Positions 1 through 8,176 of a stretch of 64,000 nt of DNA are shown piece after piece. The first letter of the stretch is position 1. Every line of letters begins with the position of its first letter. The translations under genes and the position numbers were made by a program. The notes below the pieces were generated by a model. That model made no database searches, was not told the DNA's origin, and saw nothing but the letters and a program-made list of their open reading frames with translations. The DNA comes from Marinobacterium iners DSM 11526 (lineage in GTDB: Bacteria; Pseudomonadota; Gammaproteobacteria; Pseudomonadales; Balneatricaceae). Where the stretch lies: contig NZ_FNRJ01000004.1 in NCBI RefSeq assembly GCF_900107855.1, positions 186,001-250,000 of the forward strand, in the 5' to 3' direction.

Positions 1-2263
1 TAAAAGAGGCTGCCGTTGGTGCAGTCCCCACGCGCTGTGGTGGCAGTATGACGTCGCTGTTTTTAGCCGGTGTGGCGTTGATCGGCATCAGCGCATTGGC
101 GCGAAAGTTATGGCTCCACTGCTGTCCTGTTTCGTCTTCACAGTCCAGCCTGGCAAGGGTTTCGAGGGCCGGCGCATTGGAGCGGTAGGTGACCGTGACA
201 TCGACCATGCCACCGGCTGCAACCTGGCCTGGAACAGGCTCAAGGGTAAAGCCACTGTCGTCCGATATCAGTTGGCAACTGAATCCTAGTGGGCTGGCGT
301 TTTCATTCTCGAATGACAGGGTTCTCTGTAACTCGGATTGCAGCGGATAGATGTACCCCATTTCCAGCGCTCCCCTGGAAGGGAGGGGCCAAATGGGCTG
401 AGCCACCAGTGGCGTAATGGTCTCGCCCGAGAGGTCATATACAAACGAGCCGCCAACATCGCTGGAGCAGCTCAGGGTGCCATTAAAGGTGCCGGTATTG
501 GCTGAATCCAGGTTCACCCTCAGGTTGGCATTTCCGCTGGCGGGCACGGTCAGATTACTGGTGACGGAAAGCTCTCCGGTACTGCCGCTGATGCTGCAAG
601 ACACATTGGCTGGTGTCAGATTCGGGTTTTGGAAGTTGATGGTCTGATAAGTGGCACCGGTGGCAGGCCACTGGGTTGGCAGCACAACGAGTGATCCGCT
701 GGCGGGTGTCGCGGTGACGGGGGCGACATAATTACCCTCCAGGGAATAAATGAACTCACCGTTATTGCTGTCGCTGCAGCGTAATGTATCGGTGTATTGC
801 CCAGCTAAAGCGGTGGAAAAACTCACCGTGAATTCTATTGCTTCATCCGGTTGCAGGCTGACATTGACATCACCACCGCTGAGAGTAAACGCCTGCCCGT
901 TATCCAGGCTGCACTGAAGTGCGACCGGCTTTTGATTCAAGCGGTTATGGAAGCTAAATACCTTTTGACTGGATGGCGTGAGCGGCAAGTGAGGAAATCT
1001 CACTGTACCGGTTTGGATGGATGCGGTCAGTTGCATGGGGCCGCCGACAAAATGGCCTGTGGCAATGCCACCACCGCTGATATGAATAAAATCCCCTGTA
1101 GGCGTCAGTGGGTCAGAGCGCTCATAACTCAATCTGTACAGATCCGCTTTACCCGTGTAGAGAAACAGCTCATCCCTGCCAGGATGGGCATCAAGATTGA
1201 TGGGTTGCGTATCGTTGATAGGAACAACATAACTTCCAATTGCTCCAGGGGCGTTCGCCGTCGCGACATGGATGCGAGCAAGCGTCGTAAAGTTATCCCC
1301 ACCGGCACGCTCACTGATAAAGGCAAGCTCGCCATCGTACGAAAATGTGAGGCTGTTATAAAAACTGTTGCCCGGTGTTGGAAAAAAAGCATATGCCCTA
1401 CTACTCTCGTAATTGTAACTCTCGGAATAGTATTCGTTCGTTTCTTCAGAGTAAGGGAGCGAACTCAGGATGCAACTAGGCTCTAGTTCAGAGCCCGGAA
1501 AGAGAAAAAATCTACCACAGGCCTGAAAGAGGTGGCCGTGCAGCCCATCGGCGGCAGTACGACGGGGATAAGGGTTTGCGCGAATATTTCTGAAAACTTC
1601 TCTGCCTTCAAGGGTTGTTATAAGCGGTTGGACTTGACCTATAGAAGCGTAAGTTTGTGCATCATAAAACCGGTAGCCAGCCCGGGAGCCAGTGCGGCCC
1701 ACGGAAATCATGATGTGCTTGCTGTCATGCGAAACATCAATATCCTCAACTTCGCTCTTGGGAAAACCGATTTGAGGATCAGGCGGTATTATTTCAAGGG
1801 AATGTAAAAGTTCGTGCGTTTCGGCATCGATGAAGTACAGATAGTTATGGCGATCAACAGCATAAATCCGTTTGCCGTCGGGGCTTGAGGTGACGAACAT
1901 CAAACCTGCTCGCGCAGCCACCTCGAAATGCGACACCAGCGTATGGCTGGAGGTATCGATAACGGTAATCTCGTGGTTAGTGTTACCGTCGGCCCCGCTG
2001 ACGCCATATAGATAATTCCCGCCGGGGCGTACATGAAGATAGCCCAGGTTTCTGCCTACATCGATTCGTTGAACCTCGGTCATGGTTTCCACATCCACCA
2101 CAGCCACAGAGTTTCCAGCATTCAGATAGGCGAAGGGCGCTGCATTGGCCGTATTGATTACCAGCAACAGTAGCAGGCTGCAGTATCCAATACTGAGCCC
2201 CATAATATGCAACAGCCGCTCGCTTATCCGCTCTATAGAAAAAGAAGGTAAGATATTTTTCAT
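1..2263 (-). CDS. Secreted beta-propeller / Ig-like repeat protein, 3' end outside the window
   Basis: An uninterrupted minus-strand frame of 754 codons runs off the left edge, so the C-terminus is missing. It opens with a long signal peptide: a charged start, a Leu-rich core and a probable cut after ANA near residue 41. Residues of about 45-330 read like a YncE-type seven-bladed propeller (FAYLNAGNSVAVVDVETM, VIDTSSHTLVSHF, SSPDGKRIYAVDR). After about residue 400 come three roughly 110-residue Ig-like repeats with the pattern of choice-of-anchor D/ASH modules (FQNPNLTPANVSCSIS, FENENASPLGFSCQL), each holding a Cys pair. An in-frame ATG at 2275 is an alternative start; neither has a strong ribosome site. 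Because the next two genes end in IPTL-CTERM, this one may do so too, but that end is not visible. Exact function is unknown; surface or periplasmic location is inferred. Confidence 0.8.
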   Translation of the reverse strand, partial: MKNILPSFSIERISERLLHIMGLSIGYCSLLLLLVINTANAAPFAYLNAGNSVAVVDVETMTEVQRIDVGRNLGYLHVRPGGNYLYGVSGADGNTNHEITVIDTSSHTLVSHFEVAARAGLMFVTSSPDGKRIYAVDRHNYLYFIDAETHELLHSLEIIPPDPQIGFPKSEVEDIDVSHDSKHIMISVGRTGSRAGYRFYDAQTYASIGQVQPLITTLEGREVFRNIRANPYPRRTAADGLHGHLFQACGRFFLFPGSELEPSCILSSLPYSEETNEYYSESYNYESSRAYAFFPTPGNSFYNSLTFSYDGELAFISERAGGDNFTTLARIHVATANAPGAIGSYVVPINDTQPINLDAHPGRDELFLYTGKADLYRLSYERSDPLTPTGDFIHISGGGIATGHFVGGPMQLTASIQTGTVRFPHLPLTPSSQKVFSFHNRLNQKPVALQCSLDNGQAFTLSGGDVNVSLQPDEAIEFTVSFSTALAGQYTDTLRCSDSNNGEFIYSLEGNYVAPVTATPASGSLVVLPTQWPATGATYQTINFQNPNLTPANVSCSISGSTGELSVTSNLTVPASGNANLRVNLDSANTGTFNGTLSCSSDVGGSFVYDLSGETITPLVAQPIWPLPSRGALEMGYIYPLQSELQRTLSFENENASPLGFSCQLISDDSGFTLEPVPGQVAAGGMVDVTVTYRSNAPALETLARLDCEDETGQQWSHNFRANALMPINATPAKNSDVILPPQRVGTAPTAASF

Positions 2264-2316
2264 GTTAAATTCCATCTCACGTCATGGCAGCAAGGTAACA
2301 AAAGCTGTCAATCCAG

Positions 2317-2335
2317 GCGTCCACTGAGCGCTACA
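2317..2335. repeat. 19-bp intergenic repeat, copy A
   Basis: The sequence GCGTCCACTGAGCGCTACA occurs here, again at 4390-4408 and again at 6032-6050. Each copy lies in the intergenic stretch upstream of one of the three secreted-protein genes. Copies A and B also share the flanking TGTTCAAA and CAGCGC words and the sequence running into the 3' end of the following gene, so the repeat belongs to a duplicated gene-plus-spacer unit. Confidence 0.85.
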
Positions 2336-2388
2336 CTTGTTCAAATAGTGCAGCGCCAGTGGAGTGACTGGGGAAGCGGCAATGCTTC

Positions 2389-4335
2389 TCAGGTACTGCG
2401 CACCCGCTGTACTTTGCTCAGAGCCAGCATGCCCATGATTCCCGCCAGCAACATCATGGCCCACTGTGGCAGTGTGGGGATTGGAGCGACGTCCTGTGTT
2501 ATCCATGCCGGGCCGCCCGGATCGGCGATGATGCCGTTGACACTCAGGTCGCTGTCGCCTGCGCCGCCATCGGTCAGGGTAAGTGTGATGGTGTTGCCAC
2601 TGATCACGGCCCCGGCGTAGCGGTACCAGTGGTCAGTTGGGTTGTCTGCCGTCGGGCCGTATTTGTAATAGCGGGTCCCGGCGGGCAGGTCTTCCGGGTA
2701 GGTCAGCACAACCGTGGCATTGCTGCCCGGTGTGCCATTGGTCAGACGCAGGCTTACGGCGCCGTGCGGCAAGGTGACTTTTGGTGGCAAGGTCGCCCCC
2801 AGGGTGGCAGCTGTCAGGCTTTGCGCTGCATCAATGTGCCATTCGCTGCCTGTTACCGTCAGATCAAGCGTTTCGCCGCTGTGCGGGCCTGCGGGCAGGG
2901 GCAAGGCGATTGCCGTACGTGCGGCAAAGTTTGCTGTGACCGTGCAGGACGCCATGATGCTGCCTGTGGTGTAACTGCTGCCACTCCAGCTTCCGGCCGG
3001 GCAGGTACCGCTGATGGCGGGGCTGTAGTTGGCTTCTGGCGTGACCGCGAAGCTTGCCGTTTGCCCTGCAGTAACCAACTGCACGCTGGCCGGTGCGATG
3101 GTGCCATTGGCTCCGGCTGACGGCGTCACCTCATACTGGCGAGGGGCGCTGCACTGCCCTGAATCGGCGCCTCCATACTGCCCCAGGCAAGTCCAGGTGA
3201 AGGCGGTTGCGCTGCCATCCACCGCGCTGGCTGTACCTGCACTGCACAGGTTGGCACTGGGTGCAGCCAGTGTGGCCACCCCACCCGCCGTGCCGCAAAC
3301 ACCCGCTATGGGGACGACGTTCACGGTAAAACTGGCGCTGGTTTCCTGCATGGCGGTGGCTTCAGAGCCGGGATAGGCCTCATTGCTGGTGTCGGTGGTG
3401 CCGGTTGTCCGGCCACTGCGCAGGGTGAAGGTAGCCGTATGGTTGGCGCCCACCGTGACTGGGGCCGTGAGGCGCACAGTGATTTGATCACCGCTTTTTA
3501 CGATGGCTTGCTGCACCCAGTCGCCGGTACCATTAAGCTGGAATTCGGGGTTGCCATCGCCACTGATGCGCGCACCGCCCCAGGATTGACCATCAGGCAG
3601 GCTAGTCGAGATGGGAGATGTCGGAGTCGATAGGGTAAATGCCGGAAAGGATGCGGTGCTGCCTGGCGCGGCATCCTGCGCAGGGGGAGTGGTCAAAGGG
3701 TCAAAAGGTTCTCCGCCGCGAACGAGCCGAACGTGGTAGTTGTAGCTGCGGTCGTAGTAGCTGAAGTAGCCATGGTAGGGGTTCACGAAGAACGCGAAGT
3801 CATATTCGTTATAACGCGGCGAGCCCGACCAGATAGCCGAAGACGGTGTGTCGGGAAAAACGATGCGATTGACCTTGGGGGCGATGGTGTCGCAGGGTTC
3901 GGTGATCTTCCGCAATTCGTTCTTGTACGCCATACGCCAGCCACCGCTCTCCAGCAGGTTCTGGCGGAAATCGGCCCCGATGCCCCATTTGGTTTGATTG
4001 TTGAAGGATTTGGGCAGCAGGCGGTCCGTTTCGGCCCAGGTGTTCCAGTCTTTCGTCTGTGCAGTGCCAGTGCATTGGCCGTTCTCGAACGTTTGGCCTT
4101 CACTGCAGCGTTTCCACACCAGGCCGGTGGGCCAGTGCATGGCGCTGGCAACGCCATCGGCTTCGCCCAGAATGTATTGATCGTCCGTGTTATCGCCCGA
4201 GGGGCAGCTCTCCGCCTGTGCCAGCAGTGGTGCGGTGCAGGTACCCAGCAGGGTAAGCCAACGTGCCAGTGAGAGAATTCTGTGGCTGAAGAGTGGGCTT
4301 TGGGTCGTCAGGGTTCTGTACTCGGGTGCTGGCAT
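2389..4335 (-). CDS. IPTL-CTERM secreted protein with DUF1566 and choice-of-anchor U domains (648 aa)
   Basis: The signal peptide has its hydrophobic core at residues 26-38 and a cut near AQA at 41. Residues of about 65-205 resemble the DUF1566/Lcl C-terminal module (TGLVWKRC, ESGGWRMAYKNELRKI, IWSGSP, VRLVRGG), often found on surface lectin-like proteins. Residues of about 337-470 hold a Cys-rich CGTAGG...C segment and a Gly-rich bacterial repeat (GANGTIAPASVQLVTAGQT). Residues 510-615 match a choice-of-anchor U module (LTYPEDLPAGTRYYKYGPTA). The end, IPTLPQW, then a 14-residue hydrophobic stretch, then basic residues, is an IPTL-CTERM signal, recognised in other species by exosortase H; that enzyme is not in this window. 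The W is followed by A, not the usual G. A GGAG ribosome site lies 8 bases before the ATG. Ligand unknown. Confidence 0.87.
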   Translation of the reverse strand: MPAPEYRTLTTQSPLFSHRILSLARWLTLLGTCTAPLLAQAESCPSGDNTDDQYILGEADGVASAMHWPTGLVWKRCSEGQTFENGQCTGTAQTKDWNTWAETDRLLPKSFNNQTKWGIGADFRQNLLESGGWRMAYKNELRKITEPCDTIAPKVNRIVFPDTPSSAIWSGSPRYNEYDFAFFVNPYHGYFSYYDRSYNYHVRLVRGGEPFDPLTTPPAQDAAPGSTASFPAFTLSTPTSPISTSLPDGQSWGGARISGDGNPEFQLNGTGDWVQQAIVKSGDQITVRLTAPVTVGANHTATFTLRSGRTTGTTDTSNEAYPGSEATAMQETSASFTVNVVPIAGVCGTAGGVATLAAPSANLCSAGTASAVDGSATAFTWTCLGQYGGADSGQCSAPRQYEVTPSAGANGTIAPASVQLVTAGQTASFAVTPEANYSPAISGTCPAGSWSGSSYTTGSIMASCTVTANFAARTAIALPLPAGPHSGETLDLTVTGSEWHIDAAQSLTAATLGATLPPKVTLPHGAVSLRLTNGTPGSNATVVLTYPEDLPAGTRYYKYGPTADNPTDHWYRYAGAVISGNTITLTLTDGGAGDSDLSVNGIIADPGGPAWITQDVAPIPTLPQWAMMLLAGIMGMLALSKVQRVRST

Positions 4336-4339
4336 GTTG

Positions 4340-4408
4340 TTGTCTCCGCTTTGTTCTGGGCGAAAACTAACAAAAAGTGGGGGCGATCAGCGTCCACTGA
4401 GCGCTACA
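4340..4408. repeat. Duplicated leader and 19-bp repeat, copy B
   Basis: This leader of the 648-aa gene is the same as 5982-6050 except for two or three positions near 4384: 44 identical bases (4340-4383 against 5982-6025), a short variable triplet, then a 22-base identical stretch containing the 19-bp repeat. It includes the ribosome-binding site and so probably also the promoter or operator of both genes, though no clear -35/-10 pair was recognised. Confidence 0.85.
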
Positions 4409-4462
4409 CATGTTCAAAAGTACAGCGCTCGCGGACTGATTTGGGGTAAACGGCAATGATCC

Positions 4463-5977
4463 TCAGGTACTGCGCACCTGCATTCTGTTCAAGGCCAGCA
4501 TTCCCATGATCGCCGCCAGCAACATCATGGCCCACTGCGGCAGTGTGGGGATTGGAGCGACGTCCTGTGTTATCCATGCCGGGCCGCCCGGATCGGCGAT
4601 GATGCCGTTGACGCTCAAGTCACTGTCGCCTGCGTCGCCATCGGTCAGGGTCAGGGTGATGGTGTTGCCACTGATCACCGCGCCGGGGTAGGCATACCAG
4701 TGGTCATCAGGGTTGTCTGCCGTAGGGCCGTATTTGTAATAGCGCGTCCCGGCGGGCAGGTCTTCCGGGTAGGTCAGCACAACCGTCGCATTGCTGCCCG
4801 GCGTGCCATTGGTCAGACGCAGGCTTACGGCGCCGTGCGGCAGGGTGACTCTTGGTGGCAAGGCGGTAGCCAGGCTGGCAGCTTTCAGGCTCTGCGCTGA
4901 GTCCAGGTGCCACTCGCTGCCTGCAACGGTCAGATCCAGCGCTTCGCCGCTGTGCGGGCCTGCGGGCAGTTGCAGTGATAGATCGGTGCGCCGGACAAGC
5001 GCGGTAAAGCTGGCGCTGGTTTCCTGCAGGGCGGTGGCTTCACTGCCGCCATTGCTTGCATCGTCGCTGGTGCCGTTGGTCTGGCCGCTGCGCAGGGTGA
5101 AGGTAACGCTACGGCTACCGGAGTCCGGGGCGTTGAGACGCACAGCAATCTGGTCGCCGCTTTTGACGATGGCTTGCTGCACCCAGCCGCCGGTGCCGTT
5201 TATTTGGAATTCGGGGTTGCCATCACCACTGATGCGCGCACCGCCCCAGGCCTGGCCAGCGGGCACGCTGGGCGCAAGGGTGAAAGCGGGGAAGGAGACG
5301 GAGTTTCCGGCGCTGACGGTCTGCACGCTGGGGGACGTCAGCACGGCAAAAGATTGTCCGCCGCGCACAAGGCGAGCGTGGTAGCCGTTGTAACGGTCGG
5401 TGTTGTAGCCGTAGCCATAGCGGAAGTGTACGCCCGACGCGTTGTCCGAAGCGCCGGCGTCGGGTGAACCCGACCAGACACTCGAAGACTGGGTATTGGG
5501 AAACACCGTTCGGTTGACCTTTGGATCGTCGCCGCAGTTCTCGGTAATCTTCCGCAACTCGCCCTTGTACGCCATGCGCCAGCCGCCGCTCTCCAGCAGA
5601 TTCTGGCTGAAGCCGGCCCCGATCTCCCAGTTGGTTTGATTGGTAAAGGATTTGGGCAGCAGGCGGTTCGTTTCGGCCCAGGTGTTCCAGTCTTTCGCCT
5701 GTGCAGTGCCAGTACATTGGCCGTTCTCGAACGTCTGACCTTCGATGCAGCGCTTCCACACCAGACCGGTGGGCCAGTGCATGGCGCTGGCGGTGCCATC
5801 GACCTCGCCCAGAATGTATTGATCGTCCGTGTTATCGCCTGTGGGGCAGTTCTGCGCCTGTGCCAGCAGGGGGGCGGTGCAGGCGCCCAGCAGGGTCAGC
5901 CAACGCACCAGTGAGAGATCTCTGTGGCTGAAAAATCGGCTTTTGGTGGATGGGGTTCTGTACTCGGGTGTTGGCAT
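4463..5977 (-). CDS. IPTL-CTERM secreted protein, paralogue of the preceding gene (504 aa)
   Basis: It has the same architecture as the 648-aa neighbour: signal peptide ending near AQA, DUF1566 module at about 65-200, a beta-rich module (AWGGARISGDGNPEF, VRLNAPDS), choice-of-anchor U at about 370-470 and a C-terminal IPTLPQW signal with a hydrophobic anchor and basic tail. It lacks the Cys-rich/Gly-rich module of about 140 residues that sits between the middle and anchor-U regions of the neighbour. DNA identity is very high at the 3' ends: 74 consecutive bases (4539-4612) equal 2468-2541. This points to a recent tandem duplication or gene conversion. The product is expected to be exported by Sec and processed by an exosortase H encoded elsewhere. 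The ligand or role is not known. Confidence 0.87.
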   Translation of the reverse strand: MPTPEYRTPSTKSRFFSHRDLSLVRWLTLLGACTAPLLAQAQNCPTGDNTDDQYILGEVDGTASAMHWPTGLVWKRCIEGQTFENGQCTGTAQAKDWNTWAETNRLLPKSFTNQTNWEIGAGFSQNLLESGGWRMAYKGELRKITENCGDDPKVNRTVFPNTQSSSVWSGSPDAGASDNASGVHFRYGYGYNTDRYNGYHARLVRGGQSFAVLTSPSVQTVSAGNSVSFPAFTLAPSVPAGQAWGGARISGDGNPEFQINGTGGWVQQAIVKSGDQIAVRLNAPDSGSRSVTFTLRSGQTNGTSDDASNGGSEATALQETSASFTALVRRTDLSLQLPAGPHSGEALDLTVAGSEWHLDSAQSLKAASLATALPPRVTLPHGAVSLRLTNGTPGSNATVVLTYPEDLPAGTRYYKYGPTADNPDDHWYAYPGAVISGNTITLTLTDGDAGDSDLSVNGIIADPGGPAWITQDVAPIPTLPQWAMMLLAAIMGMLALNRMQVRST

Positions 5978-5981
5978 GGTG

Positions 5982-6050
5982 TTGTCTCCGCTTTGTTCTG
6001 GGCGAAAACTAACAAAAAGTGGGGGTAATCAGCGTCCACTGAGCGCTACA
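5982..6050. repeat. Duplicated leader and 19-bp repeat, copy C
   Basis: Leader of the 504-aa gene, nearly identical to 4340-4408. It marks the right-hand boundary of the duplicated block: beyond 6050 the sequence no longer matches the other copies. Confidence 0.85.
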
Positions 6051-6104
6051 ACACTCGGATATGGCTGCCACAGCGGCAGCATTTACGAAGTCTTGGCTGC
6101 TGTA

Positions 6105-7061
6105 TCAGATCTCACTGGCTCTGATATCAGACGGATTGTGTTCATAAAATCGTTTGAATGCGCGATAAAACCAGGACAGGTTGTTAAAGCCCGCATCGTA
6201 GGCAATGTTGGCGATGCTACAGCCGTAGTAGGCGGGGTTGTTCAATCGGGAAAATACGCGTTGCAGCCGTTGTTCAAGCAGATAGTCCGAAAAGCTTTGT
6301 CCGTTGCGTTCAAACATGGCGCGCACATAACTGGGCGATACGCCATGGCGCTTGGCTATCCAGCCAAGGTTGATGTCGCCACGCCATGCGTGCGCTCGTA
6401 TATCGGCTTTGATCGCTCTCAGGCGTGCAAATGCAAGGCCTCTTTGGCTTGCTTGTATGGCGCAATCACCCCGTGCACCGGTTGCGAGGGTAGCGAGATC
6501 GAGCAGGTGATTGGTTTCAAAAACGGGATTATCCGCCAGGGCAACATCGCTTCGCGTCAGTTCGAGTGCGCGTCTGACCAAGTGCATTAAGGGTTCTTGG
6601 ATAAGATGGGAAGGGTTTTTGGCGCTTTCCAGATCGAATACCAGCTGGCCCAGCAATGATCGGGAAAAGCTGAGGTTGAGCATATGTGTCGTTGTGGAAG
6701 GGAAAATGATTTTCCCCGGTCGGTCATTGAATGCAAAGCAACCTGTACCGGGGCCACCCTTTAACTCGCCCACGCGGGGCAGGTCTGATATCCAGTGAGA
6801 ATGGTTCGCCGGGTTGATCAACAGAGAAAAGTCGTCGTTTCCATCCTGTAGCTCTTGATTGCGCCGATGCACAATCAGGGAGGATGTTTTCACCAGTGCG
6901 ATGGTCACACCCGGTAGTAAGCGGATACGGGTTTCAATTGAAGGTATTTGGTCCTTAGCAACATCAACATCGATGTTGGCCATCGCGGCATAGACATCTT
7001 TTGAGACTTCAAGGCGCTCATGTTCGGCGTAATCGTTTGAAGAAAATGTGATTAATGCCAT
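6105..7061 (-). CDS. AraC-family transcriptional regulator
   Basis: Single-component DNA-binding regulator of 318 residues. The C-terminal 100 residues carry the two AraC helix-turn-helix units: IAKRHGVSPSYVRAMF, and IANIAYDAGFNNLSWFYRAFKRFYEHNPSDIR, where the second unit holds the family signature. The N-terminal part looks like the AraC-binding-like domain found in FeaR-type regulators, so an unknown small effector is likely. I start at the ATG at 7061, preceded by GGATAA; a TTG at 7136 would add 25 residues but has no ribosome site. The gene lies just upstream of, and on the same strand as, the secreted IPTL-CTERM genes, so it may control them, but no target site was identified. Confidence 0.85.
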   Translation of the reverse strand: MALITFSSNDYAEHERLEVSKDVYAAMANIDVDVAKDQIPSIETRIRLLPGVTIALVKTSSLIVHRRNQELQDGNDDFSLLINPANHSHWISDLPRVGELKGGPGTGCFAFNDRPGKIIFPSTTTHMLNLSFSRSLLGQLVFDLESAKNPSHLIQEPLMHLVRRALELTRSDVALADNPVFETNHLLDLATLATGARGDCAIQASQRGLAFARLRAIKADIRAHAWRGDINLGWIAKRHGVSPSYVRAMFERNGQSFSDYLLEQRLQRVFSRLNNPAYYGCSIANIAYDAGFNNLSWFYRAFKRFYEHNPSDIRASEI

Positions 7062-7153
7062 TGACTTATCCGTGTGCTCAAGCGTTTTACGCCATACTTT
7101 AGCGTGTTTACACAGGAGATGGTACGGACATATCAATGTAATTCAGCTTGTAT

Positions 7154-8176
7154 TCAGTTCTTTCTACCACTCAGTTTATGCACAATTCCCTTGGATATTT
7201 GTTGCAACAGCCCTTTGGGTTGATCCTGCTCGGGCAGAGGGCGGCACAGTTTGATGGCCGTCAGCCCCGTGCGGGCCGTGAAAAGGCCCGCGCCGATGCC
7301 CTGACCGGCCCTTGCTGACAGGCTTGATGTCAATGAGCTGCCCAACAGCGCAGAGCCTGCATCCATTGCCACTTCACTGGCGCCGGCAAATGCCAGGTTT
7401 TGCAGAACCTGCTTCAGTAATTTGCCTTGGGTCAGTAGCCCCGGCGCGATGCCATACACCGTGGCGATTTCACGAATCATGCGCAGGTTGCGCCAGGCGA
7501 CCAGCAGCATATCGAAACTGGCCCAGGGGCTCAGTGCGACCATGACACCCGATTCCACACTGTAGCGTTGAACGCAGCGCTGGGCGGTGCGGTCGGCTTG
7601 ATTCAGGGCGTGTCGGCTCAGGTACTGAATAATCTCCCGGTCGTTGTAGCTGCTGTCGAGCTGTGTGATGGCACCTTGTAACTCGTTCTTCAGCGCCGTG
7701 TGGTGGTAGCGCTGCTCCAGTTGATGCAGCAGTGCTGTGCTGTCGCCATGACTGGTCTGTTGCAACAGAGCTTCAGCCTGTTGCTGCAGACCTTGTACCT
7801 GTCGCAATTGGCGGCTGCCACTGAGGCCTCGCCTGATTTCGATACCGACCACAAGCATCAGTAGCAGCGTCAGCAGGCTGAAGGCACCGCCCAGCAGGGG
7901 GTGAATGGATATGCTCCAGCTGATCAGTCGGTACAACTCGGCACCGATGGCCAAAACGACCAACGTTCCCAACAGGGGCACTAACCAACCTCTACTGCGT
8001 ACATTGCTCTGAGGCGGCGAGGGAGGTAGCTCCAAAGAGGTGTCATCTTCAACAGTCTGGGTTTTGTCCAGCGGGATATCTCGGGCTGGCTGGTGCGGGG
8101 GATGTTCGGCTGGATCGGCTGCCATCGCCTCGGGCGGTAGCTCGATTGGACGTTGCCATTTAGGTGTGTCACGCAT
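7154..8176 (-). CDS. ycjF: YcjF-like inner-membrane protein (DUF697/TIGR01620)
   Basis: Of 340 residues, the first 60 are soluble and Pro-rich. Two membrane spans follow at about 67-85 and 93-112 (WLVPLLGTLVVLAIGAEL, AFSLLTLLLMLVVGIEI), then the conserved C-terminal region of the YcjF family (VMVALSPWASFDMLLVAWRNLRMIREIATVYG). Its ATG shares one base with the stop of ycjX, the usual translational coupling of this pair. In Enterobacteria both belong to the phage-shock (Psp) regulon, but no psp genes are visible here. The molecular function of the family is not established. Confidence 0.92.
   Translation of the reverse strand: MRDTPKWQRPIELPPEAMAADPAEHPPHQPARDIPLDKTQTVEDDTSLELPPSPPQSNVRSRGWLVPLLGTLVVLAIGAELYRLISWSISIHPLLGGAFSLLTLLLMLVVGIEIRRGLSGSRQLRQVQGLQQQAEALLQQTSHGDSTALLHQLEQRYHHTALKNELQGAITQLDSSYNDREIIQYLSRHALNQADRTAQRCVQRYSVESGVMVALSPWASFDMLLVAWRNLRMIREIATVYGIAPGLLTQGKLLKQVLQNLAFAGASEVAMDAGSALLGSSLTSSLSARAGQGIGAGLFTARTGLTAIKLCRPLPEQDQPKGLLQQISKGIVHKLSGRKN

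Noticed and set aside
6064-6080. Terminator at GCTGCC/GGCAGC downstream of the AraC gene
   Set aside because: Only a 6-bp stem and no T run on the minus strand; not supported as a terminator.
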